Positions 34,689-43,188 of a DNA stretch of 64,000 bases are shown in pieces. A program made the position numbers and the translations under genes. Where the stretch lies: assembly GCF_029869545.1 (NCBI RefSeq), contig NZ_JARWQD010000210.1, forward strand, positions 1 to 64,000, given 5' to 3'. Numbering within the stretch: position 1 is the stretch's first letter; every line of letters starts with the position of its first letter. The notes beneath the pieces were generated by a model. The model was not told where the DNA came from, ran no database searches, and was given only the letters and a program-made list of their open reading frames with translations. This DNA is from Nocardia wallacei (GTDB lineage: Bacteria > Actinomycetota > Actinomycetes > Mycobacteriales > Mycobacteriaceae).

Positions 34689-35776
34689 CGGCGGGGCTCG
34701 CGCCACGAGATGCCGACCGCGAGCACGCCCGAACAGTACCCGAACGCGTCGTGCGGCGGGCCTCCGAACTGATCGGTCGCACGCCGCTGCTCGAGCTGAC
34801 CCGCACCGGCACCGGCACGCGGCTGCTGCTCAAACTCGAGCAGTTCAATCCCACCGGCTCGGCGAAGGTCCGCATGGCGCGCGAGATGGTGCTGCACGCC
34901 GAGCGCGCCGGTCTGTTGCGGCCGGGCGGGCACATCGTCGAGCCGACCTCCGGGAATACGGGCACCGGCCTGGCCCTGATCGCCCTGGAGCGCGGCTACA
35001 CCTTCACCGCCGTCGTCGACGGCCACGCGGCACGCGACAAACTCCGGGCGATGAGGGCCCTGGGTGCGCGGCTGGTGTTCGTCGACAACGGCGGCAGCGG
35101 TGGGCCGAGTACCGTCGCGCGCCGGGCCAAAGCGGCCGAGATCGCGGCGGCCACCGGCGCCTACTGGCCGGACCAGCACAACAATCCGGGCAACGGGGCG
35201 GGCTACCGGGGACTGGCCGGGGAACTGCGCGAGGACCTCGGCGACATCGACTGCCTGATCGGCGCGGTCGGCACCGGCGGATCGCTGTGCGGCACCACCG
35301 AAGAACTGCGCCGCCACGGCTCCCGAGTGCGCACCATCGGTGTCGAACCCACGGGCTCGATCATCTTCGGCGGGCCCGGCCGACCGTACTGGCAGACCGG
35401 CGCGGGCAGCCCCGCCGGGTTCGACGTGGGCAGCAATGTCGACTACCGCCATATCGACGAGGGCTGCAAGGTCACCGACGCCGACGCGTTCGCCACCGCC
35501 CGCGTCGTGGCCCGCCGCACGGGGCTGCTGGTCGGCGGAACCGCCGGTGCCGCAATCCATGTCGCGCTGCGGCGGCTGCTGCGCCTGCGGCCCGGCAGCA
35601 CCGCCGTGGTGCTGGTGTGCGATGCCGGGGAGAAGTACCTCGACTCGGTGTACGACGACGACTGGCTGCTCGAGCGCGGCCTGCTCGACCATCTCGCGCA
35701 TCAGCGGACCAAGAGACTACTGACCGCCTACGACGACTCGGTCCGGCTCGCGGCGGCCGAACGGACCGGAACATGA
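34685..35776 (+). CDS. Cysteine synthase-family (SbnA-like) PLP enzyme
   Basis: 363-residue fold-type II PLP enzyme. The Schiff-base Lys61 is in 'LEQFNPTGSAKVRMA', where cysteine synthases usually have SVKDR. The phosphate loop is 'EPTSGNTGTGLAL' (residues 86-98) and 'GAVGTGGSLCGTTEEL' the glycine loop. The change at the lysine motif and the C-terminal extension agree with SbnA, which replaces the phosphate of O-phosphoserine with glutamate to make the precursor of 2,3-diaminopropionate. No sulfur-assimilation gene is adjacent. Overlaps the decarboxylase and the MATE gene by 4 nt each. Confidence 0.75.
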   Translation: MTAGLAPRDADREHARTVPERVVRRASELIGRTPLLELTRTGTGTRLLLKLEQFNPTGSAKVRMAREMVLHAERAGLLRPGGHIVEPTSGNTGTGLALIALERGYTFTAVVDGHAARDKLRAMRALGARLVFVDNGGSGGPSTVARRAKAAEIAAATGAYWPDQHNNPGNGAGYRGLAGELREDLGDIDCLIGAVGTGGSLCGTTEELRRHGSRVRTIGVEPTGSIIFGGPGRPYWQTGAGSPAGFDVGSNVDYRHIDEGCKVTDADAFATARVVARRTGLLVGGTAGAAIHVALRRLLRLRPGSTAVVLVCDAGEKYLDSVYDDDWLLERGLLDHLAHQRTKRLLTAYDDSVRLAAAERTGT

Positions 35777-37200
35777 GGGAGCACATGAGGATTCGCTGGA
35801 CCGACTATCGCGCGATCCTGGCCGTCGCCGGTCCCGTCATCGGCATCCAGCTCGCCCAGATCGCGCTGACGACCGTCGACCTCGCGATGATGGGCCTGCT
35901 GGGCGTGGCGGCGGTCGCGGCGGGCGGGCTCGCGCTGCTGCTGTACAACCAGATTCGCACCATGTGCGTCGGGATGGTCACCGGCGTGGGCAATATGGTG
36001 TCCGGGGCGGTCGGCCGGGCCGAAAAACGCGGCGGCGGTAGCCAACTCGACGAGCAAGCCCGCACCGAGATCCGCGGCTACCTGCGCGCGGCCTTCGCCG
36101 TCGCCACACTCACCTCGGTGACGGGGGCGTTCGTGCTCATCGCGATCGGGTACCTGCTCGGCCCGCTCGGGCAGCGCCCGGAGGTCGTCGACGCCGCCCG
36201 CTCGATCATCTGGACGCTCGCGCCGGGACTGGTGCCGATGCTGTGGCTGAACGTGTTGCGGCAGTTCGCCGTCGGGATGCGCCGGGCGGGTTCGCTGCTG
36301 CGGGTGACGATCGTGTCGATCGGGGTCAACGCGCTGCTCAACGCCGTATTCATCTACGGGTGGCTGGGCCTGCCGAAGCTCGGGCTCGCCGGAATCGGAT
36401 TGGCCACCACCCTCGTCCAGCTGTGGACGTGCGGCACCTATCTGGTCTCGGTGCGCCGCGACGATCTGCTCGGCTCCCTGCTGACGCTGCGCGGCTGGCG
36501 GGCCGAGTTCGCCACGGTGCGGCGCATCGTCGCCATGGGCACCCCGATCTCGCTCACCTACGGGTCGGAGGCCGCGATCACCTCGGTCGCCACCCTCATG
36601 ATGGGCAGCTTCGGCCCCGTGCCGCTGGCGGCCAGCAATATCGTGAACAATCTGGCGCAGATCGTCTACCAGTTCAATATCGGCCTGTCCCAGGGCTCGT
36701 CGATTCTGGTGAGCCGCGTGGTCGGACAGGGCGAGCGGCACGCCGCGCGGGGCATCGCCCGGCGCACGTTCGCCCTCGCGTTCGCGTTCATGACCGTGGT
36801 CGGGCTGGTGTACGTGCTCGCTCCCGATGCGGTGCTCACGCCGTTCCTGCGCGAGCACCGCGACGACGCCGCGGTCGCCTCGGCGGCGGCCACGCTGCTC
36901 TGGTTCGCCATCGCCCACCAGTACTGCAAGGGATCGCAGAATCTGTGCATCGGCCTGCTGCGCGGCCTGGGAAACACCAAGGCGGGCATGAAGAACACGC
37001 TGATCGGCTACTTCGCCGTCGGCATTCCCGCCATGGCGCTGTTCGGCTACGGGCTCGGCTGGGAGGGGCCGGGAGTGTGGCTGGGGCTGTGCCTCGGATT
37101 CGGCACGACGGCGGTACTGGTGTACCGCACGTTCCGCCTCGAATCGACTGCGCCGCAACAGGAACCGAATCCGGCGGTCGCGGCGGGCAAGCCGAGCTGA
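35773..37200 (+). CDS. MATE-family efflux transporter
   Basis: 475-residue membrane exporter with 12 hydrophobic segments in two halves: 'VAGPVIGIQLAQIALTTVDLAMMGLLG' opens the N-half and 'MGTPISLTYGSEAAITSVATLMMGSFG' the C-half. As the last gene of the operon it is the natural exporter of the compound made by the three enzymes upstream, with the ABC system bringing the metal complex back. ATG 35773 overlaps the previous stop; ATG 35785 with GAGGGAG ahead is an alternative start. Confidence 0.85.
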   Translation: MREHMRIRWTDYRAILAVAGPVIGIQLAQIALTTVDLAMMGLLGVAAVAAGGLALLLYNQIRTMCVGMVTGVGNMVSGAVGRAEKRGGGSQLDEQARTEIRGYLRAAFAVATLTSVTGAFVLIAIGYLLGPLGQRPEVVDAARSIIWTLAPGLVPMLWLNVLRQFAVGMRRAGSLLRVTIVSIGVNALLNAVFIYGWLGLPKLGLAGIGLATTLVQLWTCGTYLVSVRRDDLLGSLLTLRGWRAEFATVRRIVAMGTPISLTYGSEAAITSVATLMMGSFGPVPLAASNIVNNLAQIVYQFNIGLSQGSSILVSRVVGQGERHAARGIARRTFALAFAFMTVVGLVYVLAPDAVLTPFLREHRDDAAVASAAATLLWFAIAHQYCKGSQNLCIGLLRGLGNTKAGMKNTLIGYFAVGIPAMALFGYGLGWEGPGVWLGLCLGFGTTAVLVYRTFRLESTAPQQEPNPAVAAGKPS

Positions 37201-37206
37201 GCCCGC

Positions 37207-37824
37207 CTACGGATTCGCACCGCGCTCCGCGTAGGCGCGCAGCATGTCCTCCAGCACCCTCAGCACCGCGTCGTCGAGGTCCGGGCGGGAGTACACGCCA
37301 CGCACCACGGCCTCCCCGGAGAACACGTAGAGCATCGCGAATATCAGCGGCTCCCGCACCTGCGGCGGGAAGTTCGCCAGCACATCGGCCTCGTGCACGG
37401 CCGTCACGATGTCGCGGTAGTAGGCATCGGCGATTGGCGTTATGCGCGAACGCAATTCGTCGTCCGAGCGGGCGGCCAGATAGATCTCGCGCAGCGCGTG
37501 CGTGAGCGCCGAGGACTGCGCCCGCCGCAGATACCGCAGGGCGATATCGAGAGCGTCGTCGGCCGCGCCGAGTTGTGCTGTCGCCGAGCGGAATCCGTCG
37601 ATCTGCCGGGCCACGATCGCCTCGGCGGTGCGCACGATCAGCTCCATCCGGCTGTCGAACTGCCGGAACATCGCCCCGGTCGACAGCCCGGCGCGCCCGC
37701 AGATCTCCTGCACGCTGGCACGCTGATAACCGACCTCGCCGATGGCGGCGATGGTGGCATCGATCAGCTTCGTCACCGTGGCGGCGCGGCGTTCCTGCTG
37801 GGTGCGGCGGTGCGGTCGGGTCAC
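37207..37824 (-). CDS. TetR-family transcriptional regulator
   Basis: 205 residues with the N-terminal helix-turn-helix ('LIDATIAAIGEVGYQRASVQEICGRAGLSTGAMFRQFDSRMELI', about 20-63) and a helical ligand domain. It is convergent with the metallophore-type operon, its stop 6 nt from the MATE stop, and divergent from the secreted lipase. Control of the lipase is the likeliest role. Confidence 0.85.
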   Translation of the reverse strand: MTRPHRRTQQERRAATVTKLIDATIAAIGEVGYQRASVQEICGRAGLSTGAMFRQFDSRMELIVRTAEAIVARQIDGFRSATAQLGAADDALDIALRYLRRAQSSALTHALREIYLAARSDDELRSRITPIADAYYRDIVTAVHEADVLANFPPQVREPLIFAMLYVFSGEAVVRGVYSRPDLDDAVLRVLEDMLRAYAERGANP

Positions 37825-37860
37825 GACCGCCCATCATGCCAGCCGGGCCGAAAGTGACCG

Positions 37861-37890
37861 TTGACACAGTTTCCGGTAAAGACATACAGT
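37861..37890 (+). promoter_or_regulatory. Promoter of the secreted lipase
   Basis: TTGACA at 37861-37866 and TACAGT at 37885-37890, 18 nt apart, form a sigma-70-type promoter. They lie 75 nt before the lipase ATG and 36 nt from the divergent TetR start. The lipase itself has a GGAGGAG ribosome site, so this message has a leader. Confidence 0.5.
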
Positions 37891-37965
37891 CATGCACGCA
37901 ACTTAGGAAGTGATCGCTCTCTATTTCCGTACCGGGCGCGATCCGCGCGTGTGGAGGAGTTCGGA

Positions 37966-39375
37966 ATGAAGGCGACAACGCGGGCGATCGCCGCCCGGGC
38001 CTGTGTGGCGATGGCGGCCGGACTGACCGTGGCCGTGTGCCCGATCGTCGCGAATCCCGCTGCCGCGGAACCGATTCCGATCGCACCAGCGCTGCCGTTC
38101 CCGCTCCCACCGGCGCCGCCGTACCAGGATCAGGGGTTCTACGATCCGGACCCGGCACGGGTCGCCGCGGCCCGGCCCGGCGAGATCCTGGCGGCCCGGC
38201 AGGTGAATCTCGCCAACTTCTGGCTGATTCCGCTGAACGTGCGGGCGTGGCAGGTCTCCTACCGCAGCACCAACACCCGCGACGAGCCGATCGCCGCGGT
38301 CGCGACGGTGATCGTCCCGCATCGCCCGGCGCCCACCGGCCGGCGCAGCCTGCTGTCGTTCCAGTTCGCCGAGGACTCGCTGTCGCAGAACTGCGCCCCG
38401 TCCTACGCGCTGCAGATGGGATCGCTGCCCAACCCCCTCAACAACGTCATCCAGCTGGAATTCATCGAGGTCCAGGCCATGCTGCAGCTGGGGCACGCGG
38501 TCGTGGTCCCCGATCACGAGGGTCCCGGCGCGGCGTATGCGGCCGGGCCCCTGGGCGGGCGCATCACCCTGGACGGCATCCGGGCCGCGGAGAACTTCGA
38601 CCCGGCCGGGCTGCAGGGCGCCGAGACCCGCGTGGCGATGTGGGGCTACTCCGGCGGGGCCATTCCCACCGCGCACGCCGCCGAACTGCAACCCACCTAC
38701 GCGCCGGAACTGAACCTCGTCGGCTCGTCCACCGGGGGCCTGATGGCCGATATCCGGATGGCCCTCGACTACAACAACGCCACCTCCACCTTCGGCGGCG
38801 CGGTACTCGGCGGTCTGTTCGGGGTGGCGCGGGAGTACCCGCAGCTCAACGCGTTCATCGACAAGTACATGAACCCGCTCGGCAAGGACGTCCGGGTGAT
38901 TCACGAAAACCAGTGCGTCGCACTGCAGTTCGCCGGATTCCCGTTCGTGAACATCAAGGGCCTGTTCGACTATCCGGGCGGCGATCCGCTGCTGGCGCCC
39001 GAACTGCAGCCGCTGCTGGACGAACTGACCCTCGGCAACCGCGGCACCCCCACGGCGCCGCTGCACATCTACCAGGCGCCGTTCGACGAGGCCATGCCGA
39101 TCAACGCCGTGAACAAGACCTACGACATCTACTGCCGCGACCCGCGAGCCAGGGTCTTCTACACCCGCGACATCCTCAGTGAGCACGGCATCGCCGCCGT
39201 CTCCGGAACCGCCAGCGCCGCCATGTGGCTCAACGACCGGCTCAACGGCATTCCCGCGCCCGCGGGCTGTCACAACCGCGACGTGCCCAGTCAGATCCTC
39301 GATCCCGGTGCCCTCGGCACCTTCGTCGACGCGGTCGGGCAGACCCTCGCCTCCGCACTGGGCATACCGGTCTGA
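37966..39375 (+). CDS. Secreted lipase, LIP (Candida lipase A-like) family
   Basis: 469-residue exported triacylglycerol lipase/esterase. The signal peptide occupies about residues 1-34 (hydrophobic core '[18 protein letters not shown]', cleavage after 'NPAAA'), followed by a proline-rich stretch. The nucleophile Ser229 is in '[15 protein letters not shown]', the acid probably in '[13 protein letters not shown]', and the His in '[11 protein letters not shown]'. This family is abundant in Nocardia and mycobacteria and is used on host or environmental lipids. GGAGGAG precedes the ATG. Likely under the divergent TetR regulator. Confidence 0.85.
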   Translation: MKATTRAIAARACVAMAAGLTVAVCPIVANPAAAEPIPIAPALPFPLPPAPPYQDQGFYDPDPARVAAARPGEILAARQVNLANFWLIPLNVRAWQVSYRSTNTRDEPIAAVATVIVPHRPAPTGRRSLLSFQFAEDSLSQNCAPSYALQMGSLPNPLNNVIQLEFIEVQAMLQLGHAVVVPDHEGPGAAYAAGPLGGRITLDGIRAAENFDPAGLQGAETRVAMWGYSGGAIPTAHAAELQPTYAPELNLVGSSTGGLMADIRMALDYNNATSTFGGAVLGGLFGVAREYPQLNAFIDKYMNPLGKDVRVIHENQCVALQFAGFPFVNIKGLFDYPGGDPLLAPELQPLLDELTLGNRGTPTAPLHIYQAPFDEAMPINAVNKTYDIYCRDPRARVFYTRDILSEHGIAAVSGTASAAMWLNDRLNGIPAPAGCHNRDVPSQILDPGALGTFVDAVGQTLASALGIPV

Positions 39376-39446
39376 TCGCATTTCGGGTACGACGCGCGGG
39401 CCCGGCCTGCCGGTCTCGGCTACGGCTCGCGCGCAGCACCCGCCGG

Positions 39447-39458
39447 TAGGATCGCGGC
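39447..39458 (+). promoter_or_regulatory. -10 element of a leaderless promoter
   Basis: TAGGAT at 39447-39452 lies 6 nt before the ATG at 39459, with no ribosome site between. The following gene encodes a lipoprotein and probably has a leaderless mRNA. Confidence 0.4.
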
Positions 39459-40235
39459 ATGCCGGCTACCCTGCTGCGATTGCTTCCGATCCTGGCCGTG
39501 CTCGGGCTGGTGGTCGCCTGCTCGGACGATAAGACCGCCGCGCCCGAGCCGACACCGATGGGGCGCTCGTTCGTCTCGACCACGGTGGACGGCACCCCGA
39601 TCCCCGGCGGCGGGCCGATGCAACTCACCTTCGCCGACGGGCGGGTGTCGGCCAACTCGGGCTGCAACACCGGCAGCGGGCCGGTCGACTTCGACGGCGA
39701 CGTCCTGCGGGTGTCGGGCCTGGCGACCACGCTGATGGCCTGCCCGGACGGGAAGTCCGGGGCCGACGGCTGGCAGACCGACCTGCTGCAGTCGGCACCG
39801 AAGTGGAAACTCGCGGGCGACACGCTCACCCTCACCGGCGACGACATCACCGTCACGCTGCTGGACAAGAAGGTCGCGCAACCGGATCGGCCCCTGACCG
39901 GTACCGCCTGGACCGTCACCGCATTGCTGCGGCCCGATGCGCAGGTGCGCTCGCAGGCCCTCGACGACGCGCACCCGACGCTCACCATCGCCCCCGACGG
40001 GCAGGTGACCGGCAGCGCCGGATGCAACCGCATGATGGGCACGGCCGAGATCGCCGGCGGCGACGCCACCTTCCGGATCGCCACCACCCGCATGGCCTGC
40101 CCGCCGGAGGTGATGGAGGTCGAGCAGCAGGTGCTGACGGCGCTCGACGGCAGGACCTCGGCCACGATCGACGCCGACACGCTGACACTACGCAATTCGG
40201 GCAACAATACCGGCCTGGTCCTGCGCGCCCGGTGA
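39459..40235 (+). CDS. Lipoprotein with two META/HslJ domains
   Basis: 258 residues. The N-terminal signal peptide ends at the lipobox 'LVVAC' (Cys21), then an acidic/proline linker. Two META domains follow, about 34-135 and 145-255, each with the family hallmark of a cysteine-asparagine turn ('[11 protein letters not shown]' and '[11 protein letters not shown]') and a 'MACP' strand ('TTLMACPDG', 'TRMACPPEV'). HslJ/META proteins are cell-envelope stress or protease-inhibitor-like proteins; the exact role here is unknown. It would be anchored on the outer face of the membrane. Confidence 0.8.
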   Translation: MPATLLRLLPILAVLGLVVACSDDKTAAPEPTPMGRSFVSTTVDGTPIPGGGPMQLTFADGRVSANSGCNTGSGPVDFDGDVLRVSGLATTLMACPDGKSGADGWQTDLLQSAPKWKLAGDTLTLTGDDITVTLLDKKVAQPDRPLTGTAWTVTALLRPDAQVRSQALDDAHPTLTIAPDGQVTGSAGCNRMMGTAEIAGGDATFRIATTRMACPPEVMEVEQQVLTALDGRTSATIDADTLTLRNSGNNTGLVLRAR

Positions 40236-40267
40236 ATCCGGCCCGCTACCGGCCGCGGGGCAACATC

Positions 40268-42514
40268 ATGGGAGACGTGATCAACGAACGGGAAGCTGAG
40301 CTCGATCGGCGGTTCCGCACCGAGGTGGAGGCCGCGAAACCGGGATTTCGCTGCGCCGCAGATGATCCGGTCCACAAGGGCTACCCCTATACGGCCGCGG
40401 ACTGCCTGCGGTACTTCGACGCGCAGGCGACCAGCCGCCACCTCGATCTGGCCGCGCGCCGCCTGAGCGCCGCCGGACGCGGCTACTACAGCATCGGCTC
40501 GGCCGGGCACGAGGGCAATGTGGCCGTGGCCGCCGCGCTGCGGGCCTCCGATCCCGCACTGCTGCACTATCGTTCGGGCGCGTTCTTCGTCTACCGCGGC
40601 CGCCAGGCGAACGGCTCTGATCCCGTGCGCGATGTGCTGCTCGGCGCGGTGGCCGCCGCCGCGGACCCGATCTCCGGTGGGCGGCACAAGGTTTTCGGCA
40701 GCAAGCACGCCGCGGTGATCCCGATGACCTCGACCATCGCCTCGCACGTGCCGCGCGCGGTGGGGCTGGCCTTCGCGCTGGGCCGCGCCGACCGGCTCGG
40801 CCGATACACCGAGTGGCCGCCGGATGCGGTGGTGCTGTGCAGCTTCGGCGACGCCTCCGCCAACCACTCCACCGCCGCCGGGGCCGTCAATGCGGCGATT
40901 CACACCGCGCACCAGCGGATTCCGATGCCGGTGCTGTTCGTGTGCGAGGACAACGGCATCGGTATCAGCGTCCCCACCCCGCCCGAATGGATCGAGCATG
41001 CCTACGGATCCCGGCCCGGTATGCGGTATTTCAGCGCCGACGGCTGCAATCTGCTACAGGCACTGTCGGTTTCGGCGCGGGCGGTGGACTGGGTGCGCGA
41101 GCACCGCGAGCCCGCCTTCCTCCGGCTGCGCACCGTGCGGCTGCTGGGCCATGCCGGATCCGATGTCGAGTCCGCCTACCGCCGATCCGCCGACATCTCC
41201 GGCGACGCCGAGCGCGACCCGCTGACGGCCACCGCACGCCTGCTCGTCACCGCCGGAGTCGCGGACGCGACCGAGGTGATCGCGCGGTACGACGCCATCG
41301 GCGCGTATGTCGCCGAGGTCGCGGAAAGCGTTGCGCACGAGGCGAAACTGGCCTCGGCGGCGGCGGTGACGGCGCCCCTGGCCCCCACCGACCCCGACCG
41401 GATTCGCGCCGACGCCACCCGGACCGAGCCGCTACCGCACGACCTGCCCGAGGCCGGGATCGCGGTGGGCGCCGACCCGCAAGCGCGCTCCGGCAACAGC
41501 ATTCCGATGACCCTCGCGCAGGCCGTCAACGCCACGCTGGCCCAGGCCTTGGAACGCGACGACGACGTGCTGGTCTTCGGCGAGGACGTCGGGCGCAAGG
41601 GCGGGGTGTACGGAGTCACCAAGGGACTGCAGAAAAGCCATGGGGCGCGGCGGGTCTTCGACACCCTGCTCGATGAACAGAGCGTGCTCGGCACCGCGCT
41701 CGGGGCCGGGCTCGCCGGATTCGTGCCGATTCCGGAGATCCAATATCTCGCCTACCTGCACAACGCCCTCGACCAGATCCGGGGCGAGGCGGCCACGCTG
41801 CAGTTCTTCTCCACCGGGCAGTTCCGCAATCCGATGGTCGTGCGGATCGCCGCCTACGCCTATCAGAAGGGGTTCGGCGGGCACTTCCACAACGACAATT
41901 CCGTTGCGGCACTGCGGGATATCCCCGGTGTGGTGGTCGCGTCACCGGCCCGCGCCGACGATGCGGCCGCGCTCCTACGCACCTGCATCTCGGCGGCGCG
42001 GGTGGACGGCCGGGTGTGCCTGTTCCTGGAGCCGATCGCGCTCTACCACACCCGCGACCTGTACGAATCCGGGGACGACGCCTGGCTGGCCGAGACCACC
42101 GGGGAACCCGCCGAGATCGGGAGCGCCCGAATCTACGGTGGCGGAACAGATCTCACCATCGTCACCTTCGCCAACGGGGTGCCGATGAGCCTGCGCGCCG
42201 CACAACGCCTGTCCGATCGGGGAATTCACGCTCGCGTGCTCGACTTACGCTGGCTCGCACCGCTTCCCGAGGACGACCTGCTGCGCCACGCCCGCGCCAC
42301 CGGCCGGGTACTGATCGCCGACGAGACGCGCCGCAGCGGCGGCGTCTCCGAATCGGTGTGCGCCACCCTGCTCGACGCCGGATTCGACGGCCGCATCGCC
42401 CGCATCACCAGCACCGACAGCTTCGTCCCCCTCGGCCCCGCGGCAAGCACCGTCCTCCTGGACGAGACCACCATAGAGACGGCAGCGGAAAAGCTGGTCA
42501 CAGCCTCGAGGTAG
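40268..42514 (+). CDS. Fused E1 alpha-beta subunit of a 2-oxoacid dehydrogenase-type complex
   Basis: 748 residues joining the E1-alpha and E1-beta subunits of the branched-chain 2-oxoacid/acetoin/pyruvate type. The alpha half (1 to about 390) has the substrate entrance '[22 protein letters not shown]' and a variant TPP motif '[20 protein letters not shown]' with '[12 protein letters not shown]'. The beta half (about 410-748) has '[25 protein letters not shown]', '[21 protein letters not shown]' and '[14 protein letters not shown]'. Known fusions of this kind occur in Bacteroidetes and some actinobacteria. No E2 or E3 gene is adjacent, so the partner is elsewhere. The TAG stop lies 3 nt before an inverted-repeat element. 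Confidence 0.85.
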   Translation: MGDVINEREAELDRRFRTEVEAAKPGFRCAADDPVHKGYPYTAADCLRYFDAQATSRHLDLAARRLSAAGRGYYSIGSAGHEGNVAVAAALRASDPALLHYRSGAFFVYRGRQANGSDPVRDVLLGAVAAAADPISGGRHKVFGSKHAAVIPMTSTIASHVPRAVGLAFALGRADRLGRYTEWPPDAVVLCSFGDASANHSTAAGAVNAAIHTAHQRIPMPVLFVCEDNGIGISVPTPPEWIEHAYGSRPGMRYFSADGCNLLQALSVSARAVDWVREHREPAFLRLRTVRLLGHAGSDVESAYRRSADISGDAERDPLTATARLLVTAGVADATEVIARYDAIGAYVAEVAESVAHEAKLASAAAVTAPLAPTDPDRIRADATRTEPLPHDLPEAGIAVGADPQARSGNSIPMTLAQAVNATLAQALERDDDVLVFGEDVGRKGGVYGVTKGLQKSHGARRVFDTLLDEQSVLGTALGAGLAGFVPIPEIQYLAYLHNALDQIRGEAATLQFFSTGQFRNPMVVRIAAYAYQKGFGGHFHNDNSVAALRDIPGVVVASPARADDAAALLRTCISAARVDGRVCLFLEPIALYHTRDLYESGDDAWLAETTGEPAEIGSARIYGGGTDLTIVTFANGVPMSLRAAQRLSDRGIHARVLDLRWLAPLPEDDLLRHARATGRVLIADETRRSGGVSESVCATLLDAGFDGRIARITSTDSFVPLGPAASTVLLDETTIETAAEKLVTASR

Positions 42515-42517
42515 ATT

Positions 42518-42731
42518 CCGGCCAAAAGCACGCCGGAAATGAGAGCTGACACCCGGACATGCGAGATAGCGCGCCGGAACAGCAGGGCAGCACCCCCGGA
42601 AGGCAGGACACAGCACGCCGGAATGCCTATTTCCCTATCCCGGCTGCCCACCTCCCCTATCCCGGCTGCCTACCTTCCTTATCCCGGCGTACTAATGCTT
42701 ACTTCCTTTTTCCCGGCGTGCTTTTGGCCGG
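42518..42731. repeat. Intergenic inverted-repeat element with degenerate internal repeats
   Basis: CCGGCCAAAAGCACGCCGG at 42518-42536 is the exact reverse complement of 42713-42731. The 176 nt between hold repeated CCGG-centred units: AGCACGCCGGAA recurs around 42612, and CCTATCCCGGCTGCC-like copies lie at about 42631-42648, 42656-42670 and 42679-42692. The pyrimidine-rich interior is unlike the surrounding DNA. The element fills the gap between two convergent genes almost exactly, 3 nt after one stop and 2 nt before the other, so it may act as a two-way terminator or be a miniature repeat family member. Confidence 0.7.
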
Positions 42732-42733
42732 GA

Positions 42734-43130
42734 TCAGCGGGCGACTACGGTCGTGGGCAGCGATGCGAAGCCCCGGTTGTTGGAGGAGTGGATTCGGCGC
42801 AGGCTCTGCGCGTCGATGTCGTAGTCCGAGATCCGCGCCACGATCTCCTGCAGGGCGATGCGCAGCTCCAGCTGGCCGAGATTCGAGCCGAGGCAGTGGT
42901 GGCGGCCGCTGCCGAACACCAGGGATGCGCCGGTGTCGCGATCCAGGTCGAACGCGTCGGGATTCGGGAACACCTCCGGGTCGCGGTTGGCCGAGCCGCT
43001 GATCAGCAGCATCCGCGCCCCGGCGGGAATCCGCACCCCGTGCAGCTCGATCTCCTCGGTGGCCGTCCGCAGGTTGGACTGCGTGGCCGGGTCGTAGCGC
43101 ATGCCCTCGGCGATCCAGTCGCCGAGGCGG
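42734..43130 (-). pseudogene. Cytochrome P450, C-terminal fragment
   Basis: About 130 residues of a P450. They cover the region after the ExxR helix ('EEIELHGVRIPAGARMLLISGSANRDPEVFPNPDAFDLDR') and the heme-ligand signature 'LVFGSGRHHCLGSNLGQLELRIAL', with the axial Cys, through to a normal C-terminus. The first two-thirds, including the oxygen-binding helix, are absent: the frame runs into a C/G homopolymer scar at 43131. I think an intact gene was cut by an assembly join rather than by evolution. The frame continues by chance antisense to the esterase but is not P450 there. Confidence 0.8.
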
Positions 43131-43187
43131 GCCCCCCGGGGCCCCCCCCCCGGCGCGGGGTGGTTCCCCCCCCCGGGCGCGCGGGTC
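43131..43187. other. C/G homopolymer scar, probable assembly join
   Basis: About 57 nt of C and G runs (for example 9-10 C's in a row more than once) with almost no A or T. It joins a P450 cut in mid-domain to the last codons of an unrelated esterase. The texture is the same as the poly-C at the window start, so the two flanks may not be neighbours in the genome. Confidence 0.7.
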
Positions 43188-43188
43188 G

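Noticed and set aside
42601-42720. CRISPR array
   Set aside because: The repeated CCCGG units are short, unevenly spaced and diverged, with no spacers of constant length and no cas gene in the window.
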